Assembly: GCF_004307455.1 (NCBI RefSeq)
Contig: NZ_SEWX01000001.1
Span: forward strand, 248,001-312,000
Direction: 5' to 3'
DNA length: 64,000 nt
From: Aquirufa nivalisilvae
GTDB taxonomy: Bacteria > Bacteroidota > Bacteroidia > Cytophagales > Spirosomataceae
This document shows positions 8,417 to 16,618 of the stretch, one piece after another. A program made the position numbers and the translations under genes. The notes below the pieces were generated by a model. The model saw only the letters and a list, made by a program, of their open reading frames with translations, was not told the origin of the DNA and ran no database searches. Each line of letters begins with the position of its first letter. The stretch's first letter is position 1.

Positions 8417-9073
8417 CTATAAGCTTATTCTCACAAAGACCCCTGTATTCAACTTTTCAGCTTTGAAAGGTCCATAATAATCGAAGTTCATACCAATACC
8501 ATAGGTAAATTTCTGGCGACTAATACCCGCCCGAAATGTATACCCACTGCGGGCATGAATTCCTCCATCCAATACTTGATTATACAACAATTGACCTCTT
8601 GTATATAGTCGGGTTTTAGGATTCAAGGAAGGCTTGAATTCCACCAAACTCACTACTTCCATATTGGTGGTAGGTAAAAGACAAATATTGGGAGATACTA
8701 AAAGCAACCACGTGGGGTTTGCTTTGAAATACTGGACACCTACCAAGGGTACTAATCCGAGTTTAAAATGCCACTGTGCTCCAGCACTAGCTTTGAAATT
8801 ATTACCCAATTCGTAGTTAATCGTATTCACTACGACAATTTCTGTTTCTTCGTTTTTGTTATGGTAATCTACCGCCCCATTGGTCACATTAAAAAAAGAG
8901 AATTTCCCTTTTGCATCAATGGATTTATTAAGAATCAATTGAAAATTCATTCGGTTATTTCCAAACATCACTTCAACAGGAGTGGGTGCTGGAGGAGGTG
9001 CTGATTGCTGAGATAATAAAGTAGTACTTCCAAATAGTAAAATACTCCCTAGCAATAAAAGGCCATTTTTCAT
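8417..9073 (-). CDS. Small outer-membrane beta-barrel-like protein, unknown function
   Basis: A 218-residue exported protein. The signal peptide (about 1-22, ending LLSQQ) is followed by a proline-rich patch (APPPAPTP) and then alternating polar/hydrophobic strands to a terminal aromatic/hydrophobic residue (VFVRISL), as in small outer-membrane barrels. No catalytic motif is visible and I do not recognise the family. It lies between the large haem locus and the propeller/phosphoesterase gene on the same strand, with about 100-bp gaps either side, so co-transcription is possible but not evident. Confidence 0.65.
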   Translation of the reverse strand: MKNGLLLLGSILLFGSTTLLSQQSAPPPAPTPVEVMFGNNRMNFQLILNKSIDAKGKFSFFNVTNGAVDYHNKNEETEIVVVNTINYELGNNFKASAGAQWHFKLGLVPLVGVQYFKANPTWLLLVSPNICLLPTTNMEVVSLVEFKPSLNPKTRLYTRGQLLYNQVLDGGIHARSGYTFRAGISRQKFTYGIGMNFDYYGPFKAEKLNTGVFVRISL

Positions 9074-9176
9074 GGCGACAAATATAGAAAGGAAAATTTA
9101 GCAGAAAACTATATTCTTCTCTGTGTCATACATAAAGCGACAAAATCCCTAATTCCTCAGGATGAAATCGCAACTG

Positions 9177-11348
9177 CTAATTAAAAAACATCTCATCGAC
9201 CAAAAACAAGGCACGCTTATCTTTAGAGGGATGCCAACCTGGGATTTTCTCCAGCGGCTTAGCCACTATTTTGATGTATTTAACGGTTGAAGGCTTAAAT
9301 CTAGTCCCAATCAAAGGAAGGGTATGTGGGAAATTTTCCTTGGGAATGGCTGGCTTAAACTTAGCCATCAGTTTCCATTGATTTTCAATGGTGGCTCCCC
9401 AAACTTCCACGGATTCAGGAGGGAATATCCCCGTTTGAGTTTCTACCATGATTCTAAGCTCAACGGATGAAAGCGTAATGGCCTGCTTAAACATGGTCAC
9501 TAAGACCAAATCATTATTCCTAACTCCCGCCCAATTATTAGCCCATGCTGGACTATTGGCATTGAAGGACCCTAGCCTACCATCAAAAAAAGTCTTGGCT
9601 CCCGCAGCTTGATGTACCCGATTGAGTGGCGTCAATAGAACTGCACTATCAGGTCTGAAATGTCCTCGATAAAAATCGAAGATAGCCTCTTCACTTCCAA
9701 TCCATCCTGGTTTAAAGGCTCTAGCCCGAATAGAAGTATTTTGATTTAACCGCAAATTTCCTGCAAAAATGGAAGATTTAGCACTATCAGGAATACTGCC
9801 ATCTGTAGTATAACGAATCTCAACCCCTTTAATAGGATGCCCTAATTGAGCATCAATATACTCATCAAATATGGTCGATGGATTCTTTACCTGAGGTGGG
9901 TTTAATTTCAAAGGATTGCTTCCATCATCTTGAAAACCTCCAACTACTTGAATTCCCTTTAATTGCTTTTGGAGGATTTGAATATCTTCTCGACTCAATC
10001 CCGCATCCCAAACATATACCTTTTTTAGGTTAGGTATGGCTTTCAAGGCAGAAGCCAATCCAGCTGCTTTAAGTTTCGTTCCTGAAATCGACAAAACCAT
10101 TAATTCTTTCATGCCCGCCAACTCTTTCAAACCAACCTCCGAGATGTCTGTAAAATTCAAATTCAACGTATGCAGGTGTTCAAAGATTTTTACAAAAGCT
10201 AGATCGGCATTTTGAACAGGCATCTTTGCCAAACTTAAGGTGACAATTTGTTGCTTAATCTCCTTCAATTCCTCTAGCTTAGGGGCTTTGTATTGCGCTT
10301 TATTAAAGAAATTCACCGATAAGGCCGGCGAGTCTTTAGCAAAAAGCATAATCGTTCTATACTCATTTGATAGTTTTTGAATCGTCTTTTCATCCGCTTC
10401 TTGGAAATCAAATTCTTCCTCTTTGGGACCAGAAGACGCTAATAGTTTAGTAGATAATATTCGTAAGGAATCCGTGGAAGCTAAATCCACAACTTTCTTG
10501 GTAAACGAAGCTTTTTCTTTCACCCACCAGCTTAGTAATTGCAACTCATCATCACTTAACTGAGGTTTCCCAATAGGCGGCATGTGTTTTTTGTCATCAA
10601 TGGATAAATGAGCACGCTGGATTAGCAAACTTAACTCGGGTTTTCCTGCCACAAACAATGGCCCCGTTTTACCTCCTTTGGCTATGGACTTAGCATCTGT
10701 CAATAAAAGCTCTCCCTTTATTTTATCTGGATTATGACATGCCACACATTTCTTTTCTAAAATGGGTTGTACTAAGTCTTGAAATACAACTGCCTCCTCT
10801 AAAGGTACTGTTTGACTTTTCATCAATGGCTCCAATACAAAGTTGCCGCCATGTGTCAGATTCCCTCCAAAATGTCCTACCAATACTAACATCAATGCCA
10901 TGGATATCGACATGCATTTGGCCCAAGTAACCTGGTACCAACTCCTACTACGAATCCAATAAATCAGTGAAGCAAATAAATAAGTCCCAACTCCCAACCA
11001 ACGATGCCAAAACAAATTTCCACCACCGTAGCCAGGTTCTTTGGCTAAAAAAATACCCATCATGACGGTAATACCCGAGCTCAATGCTCCTACCAAAATC
11101 AGCAATTGGGTTATCTGAAGATAGGTTTTATTCTCCTGTAGGCTAGCTTGAAAACGGAAAAATTCCATGAACATCGCCAACAATAACAAAACAATGGGGA
11201 AATGCAGAAGTAGCGTATGAAGTCGGCCGAAAGGCTGCAAAAACAAAGGTATTTTTAACTCACTTTCAAAAACCAGTAAAAAGCCTACAAAGAAAAAAGA
11301 GGCTAATAATACTTGTTCTAATATACCGGTAAGCTTACTATTCTTCAT
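9177..11348 (-). CDS. Membrane-anchored c-type cytochrome mosaic protein (haem, LRR-like, chitobiase-like and discoidin-like domains)
   Basis: About 723 residues; the last gene of the haem locus. The order is four to five transmembrane helices (GRLHTLLLHFP entry motif, shared with the 931-residue protein upstream), a planctomycete-type cytochrome c domain with one CVACH haem site near residue 200 and MPP near 270, leucine-rich-repeat-like segments (about 370-470), a chitobiase C-terminal-like domain (about 490-570, IRYTTDGSIPDSAK) and a discoidin-like C-terminus. It probably sits in the inner membrane with the rest in the periplasm, binding carbohydrate and carrying electrons (inference). An ATG at 11348 is preferred; a GTG at 11357 would begin right after the upstream stop and adds three residues. 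Confidence 0.8.
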   Translation of the reverse strand: MKNSKLTGILEQVLLASFFFVGFLLVFESELKIPLFLQPFGRLHTLLLHFPIVLLLLAMFMEFFRFQASLQENKTYLQITQLLILVGALSSGITVMMGIFLAKEPGYGGGNLFWHRWLGVGTYLFASLIYWIRSRSWYQVTWAKCMSISMALMLVLVGHFGGNLTHGGNFVLEPLMKSQTVPLEEAVVFQDLVQPILEKKCVACHNPDKIKGELLLTDAKSIAKGGKTGPLFVAGKPELSLLIQRAHLSIDDKKHMPPIGKPQLSDDELQLLSWWVKEKASFTKKVVDLASTDSLRILSTKLLASSGPKEEEFDFQEADEKTIQKLSNEYRTIMLFAKDSPALSVNFFNKAQYKAPKLEELKEIKQQIVTLSLAKMPVQNADLAFVKIFEHLHTLNLNFTDISEVGLKELAGMKELMVLSISGTKLKAAGLASALKAIPNLKKVYVWDAGLSREDIQILQKQLKGIQVVGGFQDDGSNPLKLNPPQVKNPSTIFDEYIDAQLGHPIKGVEIRYTTDGSIPDSAKSSIFAGNLRLNQNTSIRARAFKPGWIGSEEAIFDFYRGHFRPDSAVLLTPLNRVHQAAGAKTFFDGRLGSFNANSPAWANNWAGVRNNDLVLVTMFKQAITLSSVELRIMVETQTGIFPPESVEVWGATIENQWKLMAKFKPAIPKENFPHTLPLIGTRFKPSTVKYIKIVAKPLEKIPGWHPSKDKRALFLVDEMFFN

Positions 11349-11357
11349 ATAAAGCAC

Positions 11358-12815
11358 TTAACTAATGATATCTCGAACCACCTTTCCTGATACATCAGTT
11401 AAACGGAACCTTCGACCCATATGTTTATAGACTAATTTTTCGTGATCTAAACCCAATTGATTTAAGACTGTAGCTTGGAAATCATGCACATGAACTGGAT
11501 TTTTCTGAACATTATAGCCCAATTCATCCGTTTCTCCATACACCATACCTGGTTTAATACCTCCTCCGGCCATCCAAATACTAAAGCAGCGCGGGTGATG
11601 ATCTCTTCCATAATTATCGATGGTCAATTTCCCTTGACTATAACATGTACGACCAAACTCCCCTCCCCAAATCACTAAGGTTTCATCCAATAATCCGCGT
11701 TGTTTTAAGTCGGTAATCAATGCAGCAGATGCTTGATCTGTATCTTTTGCCTGACTTTGTATCTCAAATGGTAAATTCCCATGTTGGTCCCAACCTTGGT
11801 GATACAATTGCACAAATCGAACACCATTTTCAGAAAGCTTTCTAGCCAATAAACAGTTGGCAGCAAAAGTCCCGGGGACTAAACAATCAGGACCATATAA
11901 TTTGATGATATCATCTGACTCTTTCGATAAATCCATGACCTCAGGCACGGCAGTTTGCATGCGGTAGGCCATTTCATACTGCTTCACCTTAGCTGAAATC
12001 TCTGGATCTCCGAATTCCTGATAGGACAAATCATTGAGCTCCGCCAAATGATCCAGCATCTCTCTTCTCTCCTTGCGATCCATTCCTTCAGGATCTCTCA
12101 AGTACAAAACAGGATCTTCTCCTTTACTAAATTGAACCCCTTGATGAATGGAATCTAAAAAACCATTTGACCATAATTTGGAATATACCCCCTGACCATT
12201 TCCGATTCCACGAGAAAGTAAAACTGTAAAATCAGGTAAATTCTTATTCTCATTTCCCAATCCATAGCTCAACCAAGATCCCATACTCGGGCGATTACCT
12301 TGCTGTGAACCTGTCTGGAAAAACGTTAAAGCTGGGTCATGATTAATTGCCTCCGTGTACATCGATCGAATGATGCAAATATCATCCACAATCTTAGAAG
12401 TATAAGGCATAATATCACTTATCCATGCCCCAGATTGTCCGTATTGCTTGAAATTAGTAAAAGACGGTGCCAAAGGAAATGTAGCCTGATTGGCCGTCAT
12501 GCCCGTCAAACGCTGCGTACCTCGTACAGATGCTGGAAGATCCAAGCCCATCATATCACAGAGTTTAGGCTTGTAATCAAATGTCTCTAATTGGGAAGGC
12601 GCGCCGTTCTGAAATAGATAAATAACCCGTTTTGCCTTAGGAGCAAAATGAGGAATCCCCGGGGTAAATTCAGTACCATCTTGGTCTCCTCCATTCAATA
12701 AACTTGGAACCAATAATGAGCCCAAGGCCACACTTCCTAGCCCTAAACTCATCGTCGATAAGAATCTTCTACGATTAAAACTTAGCCCGTGTTCCAATAT
12801 TTCTTTTTCTAACAT
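11358..12815 (-). CDS. DUF1501 family protein, Tat-exported (second copy)
   Basis: 485 residues. The twin-arginine-type leader NRRRFLSTMSLGLGS lies at about 14-28, so it is probably exported folded. The rest matches the DUF1501 family, a sulfatase/phosphatase-fold relative of unknown reaction nearly always next to DUF1549/DUF1553 proteins. Visible family features are LFQNGAPSQLETFDYKP, WISDIMPY, and near the C-terminus WGGEFGR and DHHPRCFSIWMAGGG, which contribute His/Asp residues. It starts 4 bp after the stop of the DUF1549/DUF1553 gene and ends 9 bp before the cytochrome gene, so all three are one operon. A paralogue sits at 15150-16586. Confidence 0.88.
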   Translation of the reverse strand: MLEKEILEHGLSFNRRRFLSTMSLGLGSVALGSLLVPSLLNGGDQDGTEFTPGIPHFAPKAKRVIYLFQNGAPSQLETFDYKPKLCDMMGLDLPASVRGTQRLTGMTANQATFPLAPSFTNFKQYGQSGAWISDIMPYTSKIVDDICIIRSMYTEAINHDPALTFFQTGSQQGNRPSMGSWLSYGLGNENKNLPDFTVLLSRGIGNGQGVYSKLWSNGFLDSIHQGVQFSKGEDPVLYLRDPEGMDRKERREMLDHLAELNDLSYQEFGDPEISAKVKQYEMAYRMQTAVPEVMDLSKESDDIIKLYGPDCLVPGTFAANCLLARKLSENGVRFVQLYHQGWDQHGNLPFEIQSQAKDTDQASAALITDLKQRGLLDETLVIWGGEFGRTCYSQGKLTIDNYGRDHHPRCFSIWMAGGGIKPGMVYGETDELGYNVQKNPVHVHDFQATVLNQLGLDHEKLVYKHMGRRFRLTDVSGKVVRDIIS

Positions 12816-12819
12816 CAGC

Positions 12820-15150
12820 TTAGGTTCTAGTAATGGTTTCCTCTAAATTATAAATGGTATTGACCACACGCATCAATGCCGCTAATAGTTGCTTATCTAC
12901 TTGATTGGGTATAGGATATTCCCCAACAGCCAACAATTTATTAGCTTGTTTTAAATTGATTTTCTTCAATTCTTTACTGTAATATGCCGTCAAAATATTC
13001 ATCTCTTTCTCGGTAGGCCTCCGACAAACAATCATCCGGAAAGCCTTGTTGATTTTATCAGAAACCTGATTATTTTCTTGCAATAATTTGGCAGCCAAAA
13101 CCCGAGACGCCTCCAAAACTGTTGGGTCGTTCATCATCACCAAAGCCTGCAATGGAGTATTGGTTTTCAATCTTCTCACCTCACAAACATCTCGATTACT
13201 CGCATCAAAAATACTCATGGTCGGAGGAGGTACCGTTCTTTTGATTAAAGTATACATTCCTCGGCGATACAAACTAGCTCCATGATCTTGCACATACATG
13301 GATAATAATCCACGACCTGAAGTAGCTCCTTCCCATAATCCAGGAGGTTGGTACGGTTTCACACTCGGACCACCAACCATTGGTACTAATAATCCACTAC
13401 TAGATAAAACCACGTCCCGAACAAATTCAGCGTTTATTCGTGAACGTGAAGAACGAGACAAGTAGGTATTTTCAGGGTCTTTAGCCAATTTCTCAGGACT
13501 CATTTTGGCCGATTGGCGATAAGTTGCCGACATCACCATTTGTTTCACTAATCGTTTTATATTCCAGCCGTGCTCCATGAAATCAACCGCTAGCCAATCC
13601 AATAATGCTGGATTAGTAGGCAATTCCCCCTGCATACCGAAATCCCCAGTAGTTTTCACAATCCCTTTTCCAAAAAACTCTTGCCACATCTGATTCACAA
13701 ATACGCGAGAAGTCAGTGGGTTTTTGCGATCAAAAAGCCATTTGCTAAGGCCTAATCTATTCTTGGGAAGATTTTTAGCAAAAGGCAAAATAACACTAGG
13801 CATAGCTGGCTGAACCACCTCACCAGGCGCATCATAATTTCCTCTTTTCAAGATGGTGCTCACACGTGCCGTATCCAAATCACTCATCACAGAGACAATA
13901 AGTCGAGATGTATCTTGTTTATTGATAAACTTCAAGATTCCCTTCACATCTTCATTGCTGATTTCCATCAAAGGCTTTTTAGCATAGGTTTCAGGACCGC
14001 CAATCACAGACTCAATTCCCACTTCTTTCACATTATTGAAAAATGCAAAAGTCTGATAATAGTCCTTTTGGGTGATCGGGTCATATTTATGATCATGACA
14101 ACGAGCACATTCCATTGTGACACCTAAAAATGCTTTACCAAATAAATCACTCCGGTCTGCTACATAGCTGACCCGATATTCTTCTTGAATGACTCCTCCT
14201 TCTTCGGTGATTTTATGGTTACGATTAAAGCCTGTAGCCAATAATTGCTCTTTTGCTTGGGCTGGATTGGAAGTTGGCACTAAATCTCCTGCCAGCTGCC
14301 AAGTGACAAACTGACTATAAGGCATATTTTTGTTGAGCGCGTGAATGACCCAATCTCGCCAAGGCCATTGCGTTCTATATCCATCATCTTGATAGCCATG
14401 GGAGTCGGCATATCGAGCTAAGTCTAACCAATACACCGCCATTTTTTCACCATAACTAGGATTCTTCAACAGTTCATCCACCATTTTTTCGTAGGCTTTG
14501 GGTGAATTGTCTGCCAAAAAACGATCCATTTGGCTCAAACTCGGAGGTAAGCCATTTAAATCTAAAGCCACGCGTTTCAATAATCTTTCCTTATCAGCCT
14601 CCTCATTCGGACTTAAATCTTTCTGCTCCATTTTGTGAAGTACAAAGTAGTCTATCTCATTTTTTACCCAATCTTTCTGATCCACCTCAGGAAGGGTTGG
14701 CTTTTTAGGAGCCACAAAAGCCCAATGTTTTTCATATTTGGCTCCCTGCTTAATCCATTTTTCGATGAGGTCGATTTCTCGGGCAGATAACTTCAAATGT
14801 GAGGCTTTGGGCGGCATCATTTTCGTGGTATCATCCGTAGAAATACGAAGGAATACTTCGGATAATTCTGGCTTTCCGGGCACTAAGGCATAAGCGTTAG
14901 GATGTTCTTTTAATGCTTTAAATACGCTGACGGAATCATCTAAACGTAAGCCTGCCTCTCGCTTGTTAGCATCAGGTCCATGGCAGGCAGAGCACTTATC
15001 TGATAAGATTGGGCGTATATCAAAATTATAACTGACTAATTCAGGTATAGGTTCTTCCTGAACTTGGGAGGTATTTGAGGAACATGAATCCAAGCCCATA
15101 GCCAAACCAAGCACCAAACTATACGTTAACAGAACGTGGATCCCTTTCAT
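12820..15150 (-). CDS. Haem lipoprotein with DUF1549 and DUF1553 domains
   Basis: 776 residues. A lipobox (MGLDSC, Cys23) predicts a lipoprotein. A planctomycete-type cytochrome domain follows, with haem site CSACH at 53-57 and the distal MMPPK segment near 110. DUF1549 (about 150-370) includes a second haem-type motif CARCHDHKYDP near 345. DUF1553 (about 490-740) includes NPLTSRVFVNQMWQEFFGKG. The reaction of this family is unknown; haem and the DUF1501 partner point to periplasmic redox work. Its ATG overlaps the stop of the upstream DUF1501 gene (TAATG), showing translational coupling. Confidence 0.88.
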   Translation of the reverse strand: MKGIHVLLTYSLVLGLAMGLDSCSSNTSQVQEEPIPELVSYNFDIRPILSDKCSACHGPDANKREAGLRLDDSVSVFKALKEHPNAYALVPGKPELSEVFLRISTDDTTKMMPPKASHLKLSAREIDLIEKWIKQGAKYEKHWAFVAPKKPTLPEVDQKDWVKNEIDYFVLHKMEQKDLSPNEEADKERLLKRVALDLNGLPPSLSQMDRFLADNSPKAYEKMVDELLKNPSYGEKMAVYWLDLARYADSHGYQDDGYRTQWPWRDWVIHALNKNMPYSQFVTWQLAGDLVPTSNPAQAKEQLLATGFNRNHKITEEGGVIQEEYRVSYVADRSDLFGKAFLGVTMECARCHDHKYDPITQKDYYQTFAFFNNVKEVGIESVIGGPETYAKKPLMEISNEDVKGILKFINKQDTSRLIVSVMSDLDTARVSTILKRGNYDAPGEVVQPAMPSVILPFAKNLPKNRLGLSKWLFDRKNPLTSRVFVNQMWQEFFGKGIVKTTGDFGMQGELPTNPALLDWLAVDFMEHGWNIKRLVKQMVMSATYRQSAKMSPEKLAKDPENTYLSRSSRSRINAEFVRDVVLSSSGLLVPMVGGPSVKPYQPPGLWEGATSGRGLLSMYVQDHGASLYRRGMYTLIKRTVPPPTMSIFDASNRDVCEVRRLKTNTPLQALVMMNDPTVLEASRVLAAKLLQENNQVSDKINKAFRMIVCRRPTEKEMNILTAYYSKELKKINLKQANKLLAVGEYPIPNQVDKQLLAALMRVVNTIYNLEETITRT

Positions 15151-16586
15151 TATGCTTTAATCAATAAATCTTTGACCACCTGACCTTTACCATCTGGCGT
15201 AGTATAGAAAGGTCTTTTCTCAATTTCATATTGTGTATCGGCTTTAATTCCTAATGCATGATACATGGTTTGATGAATACCCGCAATTTTTACAGGATTT
15301 TCAATGGTTTTGCACGGTCTTTCGTCAGCAGTTTTGCCATAAACGTGTCCACGCTTAATGCCTCCTCCAAACATAAGAATAGAACAACCATCTGTAAAGT
15401 GACGGTGCATCCCGTAAAATTTCATGTCATTCAGAATCTCCGGCTGATTGACTTGTTCTTTAACTGTTTGGTCAGGGCGACCTTCCACCATCATATCCCG
15501 ACTAAACTCGGAAGCCACGATAACTAAGGTTCTGTCTAAGTGACCTGTTTTGTCCAAATCTTTGATCAATTGCGACACGGGACCATCGATTTGTTTTTTC
15601 ATACCCACCATACGTGTATGGCCATTTTCATGAGTATCAAAACCAAAGAATGGCTCGTATTCGGTCGTTACAGAAATAAAACGAGCTCCCTGCTCCGTTA
15701 ATCGACGGGCCAATAAACAACCTAGTCCAAAGCGTCCTGTATTGTAAATATCATAGCTTTCTTTTGGTTCAGAGCTTAAATTAAAGGCCTTGGATTCGGG
15801 TGAATTCAACAATATATAGGCTTGCTCCATAGAACGGCGAAGGGATTCTTTTTGATAATCACTACCAAAATCACCAAACGGACTCTTACTAATTAAATCA
15901 TTGTATAGCTTATTTCTACCTTCAAATCGTTTCATATTCATCCCAACTGGGGGACGCACACTATCCAATCCTTGACTAGGATCTGGGATGAAAAAAGGGC
16001 CAAATTCATTTCCTAAAAAGCCTGCTGAGTGGAAAGCCTTTAATTCTTCTCCCTCACCGACTGTAAAACGCTGACCAATATCGATGAACGCAGGAATCAC
16101 TGGGTTTTTAGGTCCTAATTCCTTGGCAATCCAAGCACCCATGTGAGGAGCCGCTACCGTTTGAGGAGGTTCATAACAAGTATGCCAATTATATTGATGG
16201 CGAGTATGCAAAATATGCCCCAAATCGGCAGCTACATAAGAACGGATTAAAGTCCCTTTGTCCATCACACTTCCGATTCCCTCCAATCCTTCTGAAAAAT
16301 GAATTCCATCTAATTTGGTTGGCACCGACTTGAAGGTACTTAGTACTCGATTCCCTTCCATTCCTTTTTCATAAGGAGTATAGCGTTTCGGGTCAAAAGT
16401 CTCCGTATGGGCCATACCACCTGCCATCCACAACAAGATAACCGTATCAGCCGAGGCGGCCCTTTGGGCAATCGGATTATTGGAACCTGCGAGCAAACTT
16501 GCCATAGGCGAGTTCATTCCCATCGCCGCCAACGTGGCCATACTCGTATTCTGTAAAAATTCCCTTCTGTTATAATTCGTCTTCAT
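15150..16586 (-). CDS. DUF1501 family protein, Tat-exported (first copy)
   Basis: About 478 residues from the ATG at 16586; a TTG six bases upstream is possible but less likely. The leader NYNRREFLQNTSMATLAAMG has the twin-arginine pattern. The body has DUF1501 landmarks LLWMAGGMAHTETFDPKRY, GARFISVTTEYEPFFGFDTH, VIVASEFSRD and HRHFTDGCSILMFGGG. It is clearly related to, but diverged from, the copy at 11358-12815. It lies 32 bp downstream of the 931-residue DUF1549/DUF1553 gene and overlaps the next gene by one base. The pairing of two DUF1549/1553 proteins with two DUF1501 proteins suggests that the cassette was duplicated. Confidence 0.88.
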   Translation of the reverse strand: MKTNYNRREFLQNTSMATLAAMGMNSPMASLLAGSNNPIAQRAASADTVILLWMAGGMAHTETFDPKRYTPYEKGMEGNRVLSTFKSVPTKLDGIHFSEGLEGIGSVMDKGTLIRSYVAADLGHILHTRHQYNWHTCYEPPQTVAAPHMGAWIAKELGPKNPVIPAFIDIGQRFTVGEGEELKAFHSAGFLGNEFGPFFIPDPSQGLDSVRPPVGMNMKRFEGRNKLYNDLISKSPFGDFGSDYQKESLRRSMEQAYILLNSPESKAFNLSSEPKESYDIYNTGRFGLGCLLARRLTEQGARFISVTTEYEPFFGFDTHENGHTRMVGMKKQIDGPVSQLIKDLDKTGHLDRTLVIVASEFSRDMMVEGRPDQTVKEQVNQPEILNDMKFYGMHRHFTDGCSILMFGGGIKRGHVYGKTADERPCKTIENPVKIAGIHQTMYHALGIKADTQYEIEKRPFYTTPDGKGQVVKDLLIKA

Positions 16587-16618
16587 ATACAAAAATACAC
16601 GATATTCTATTTCAAAAC

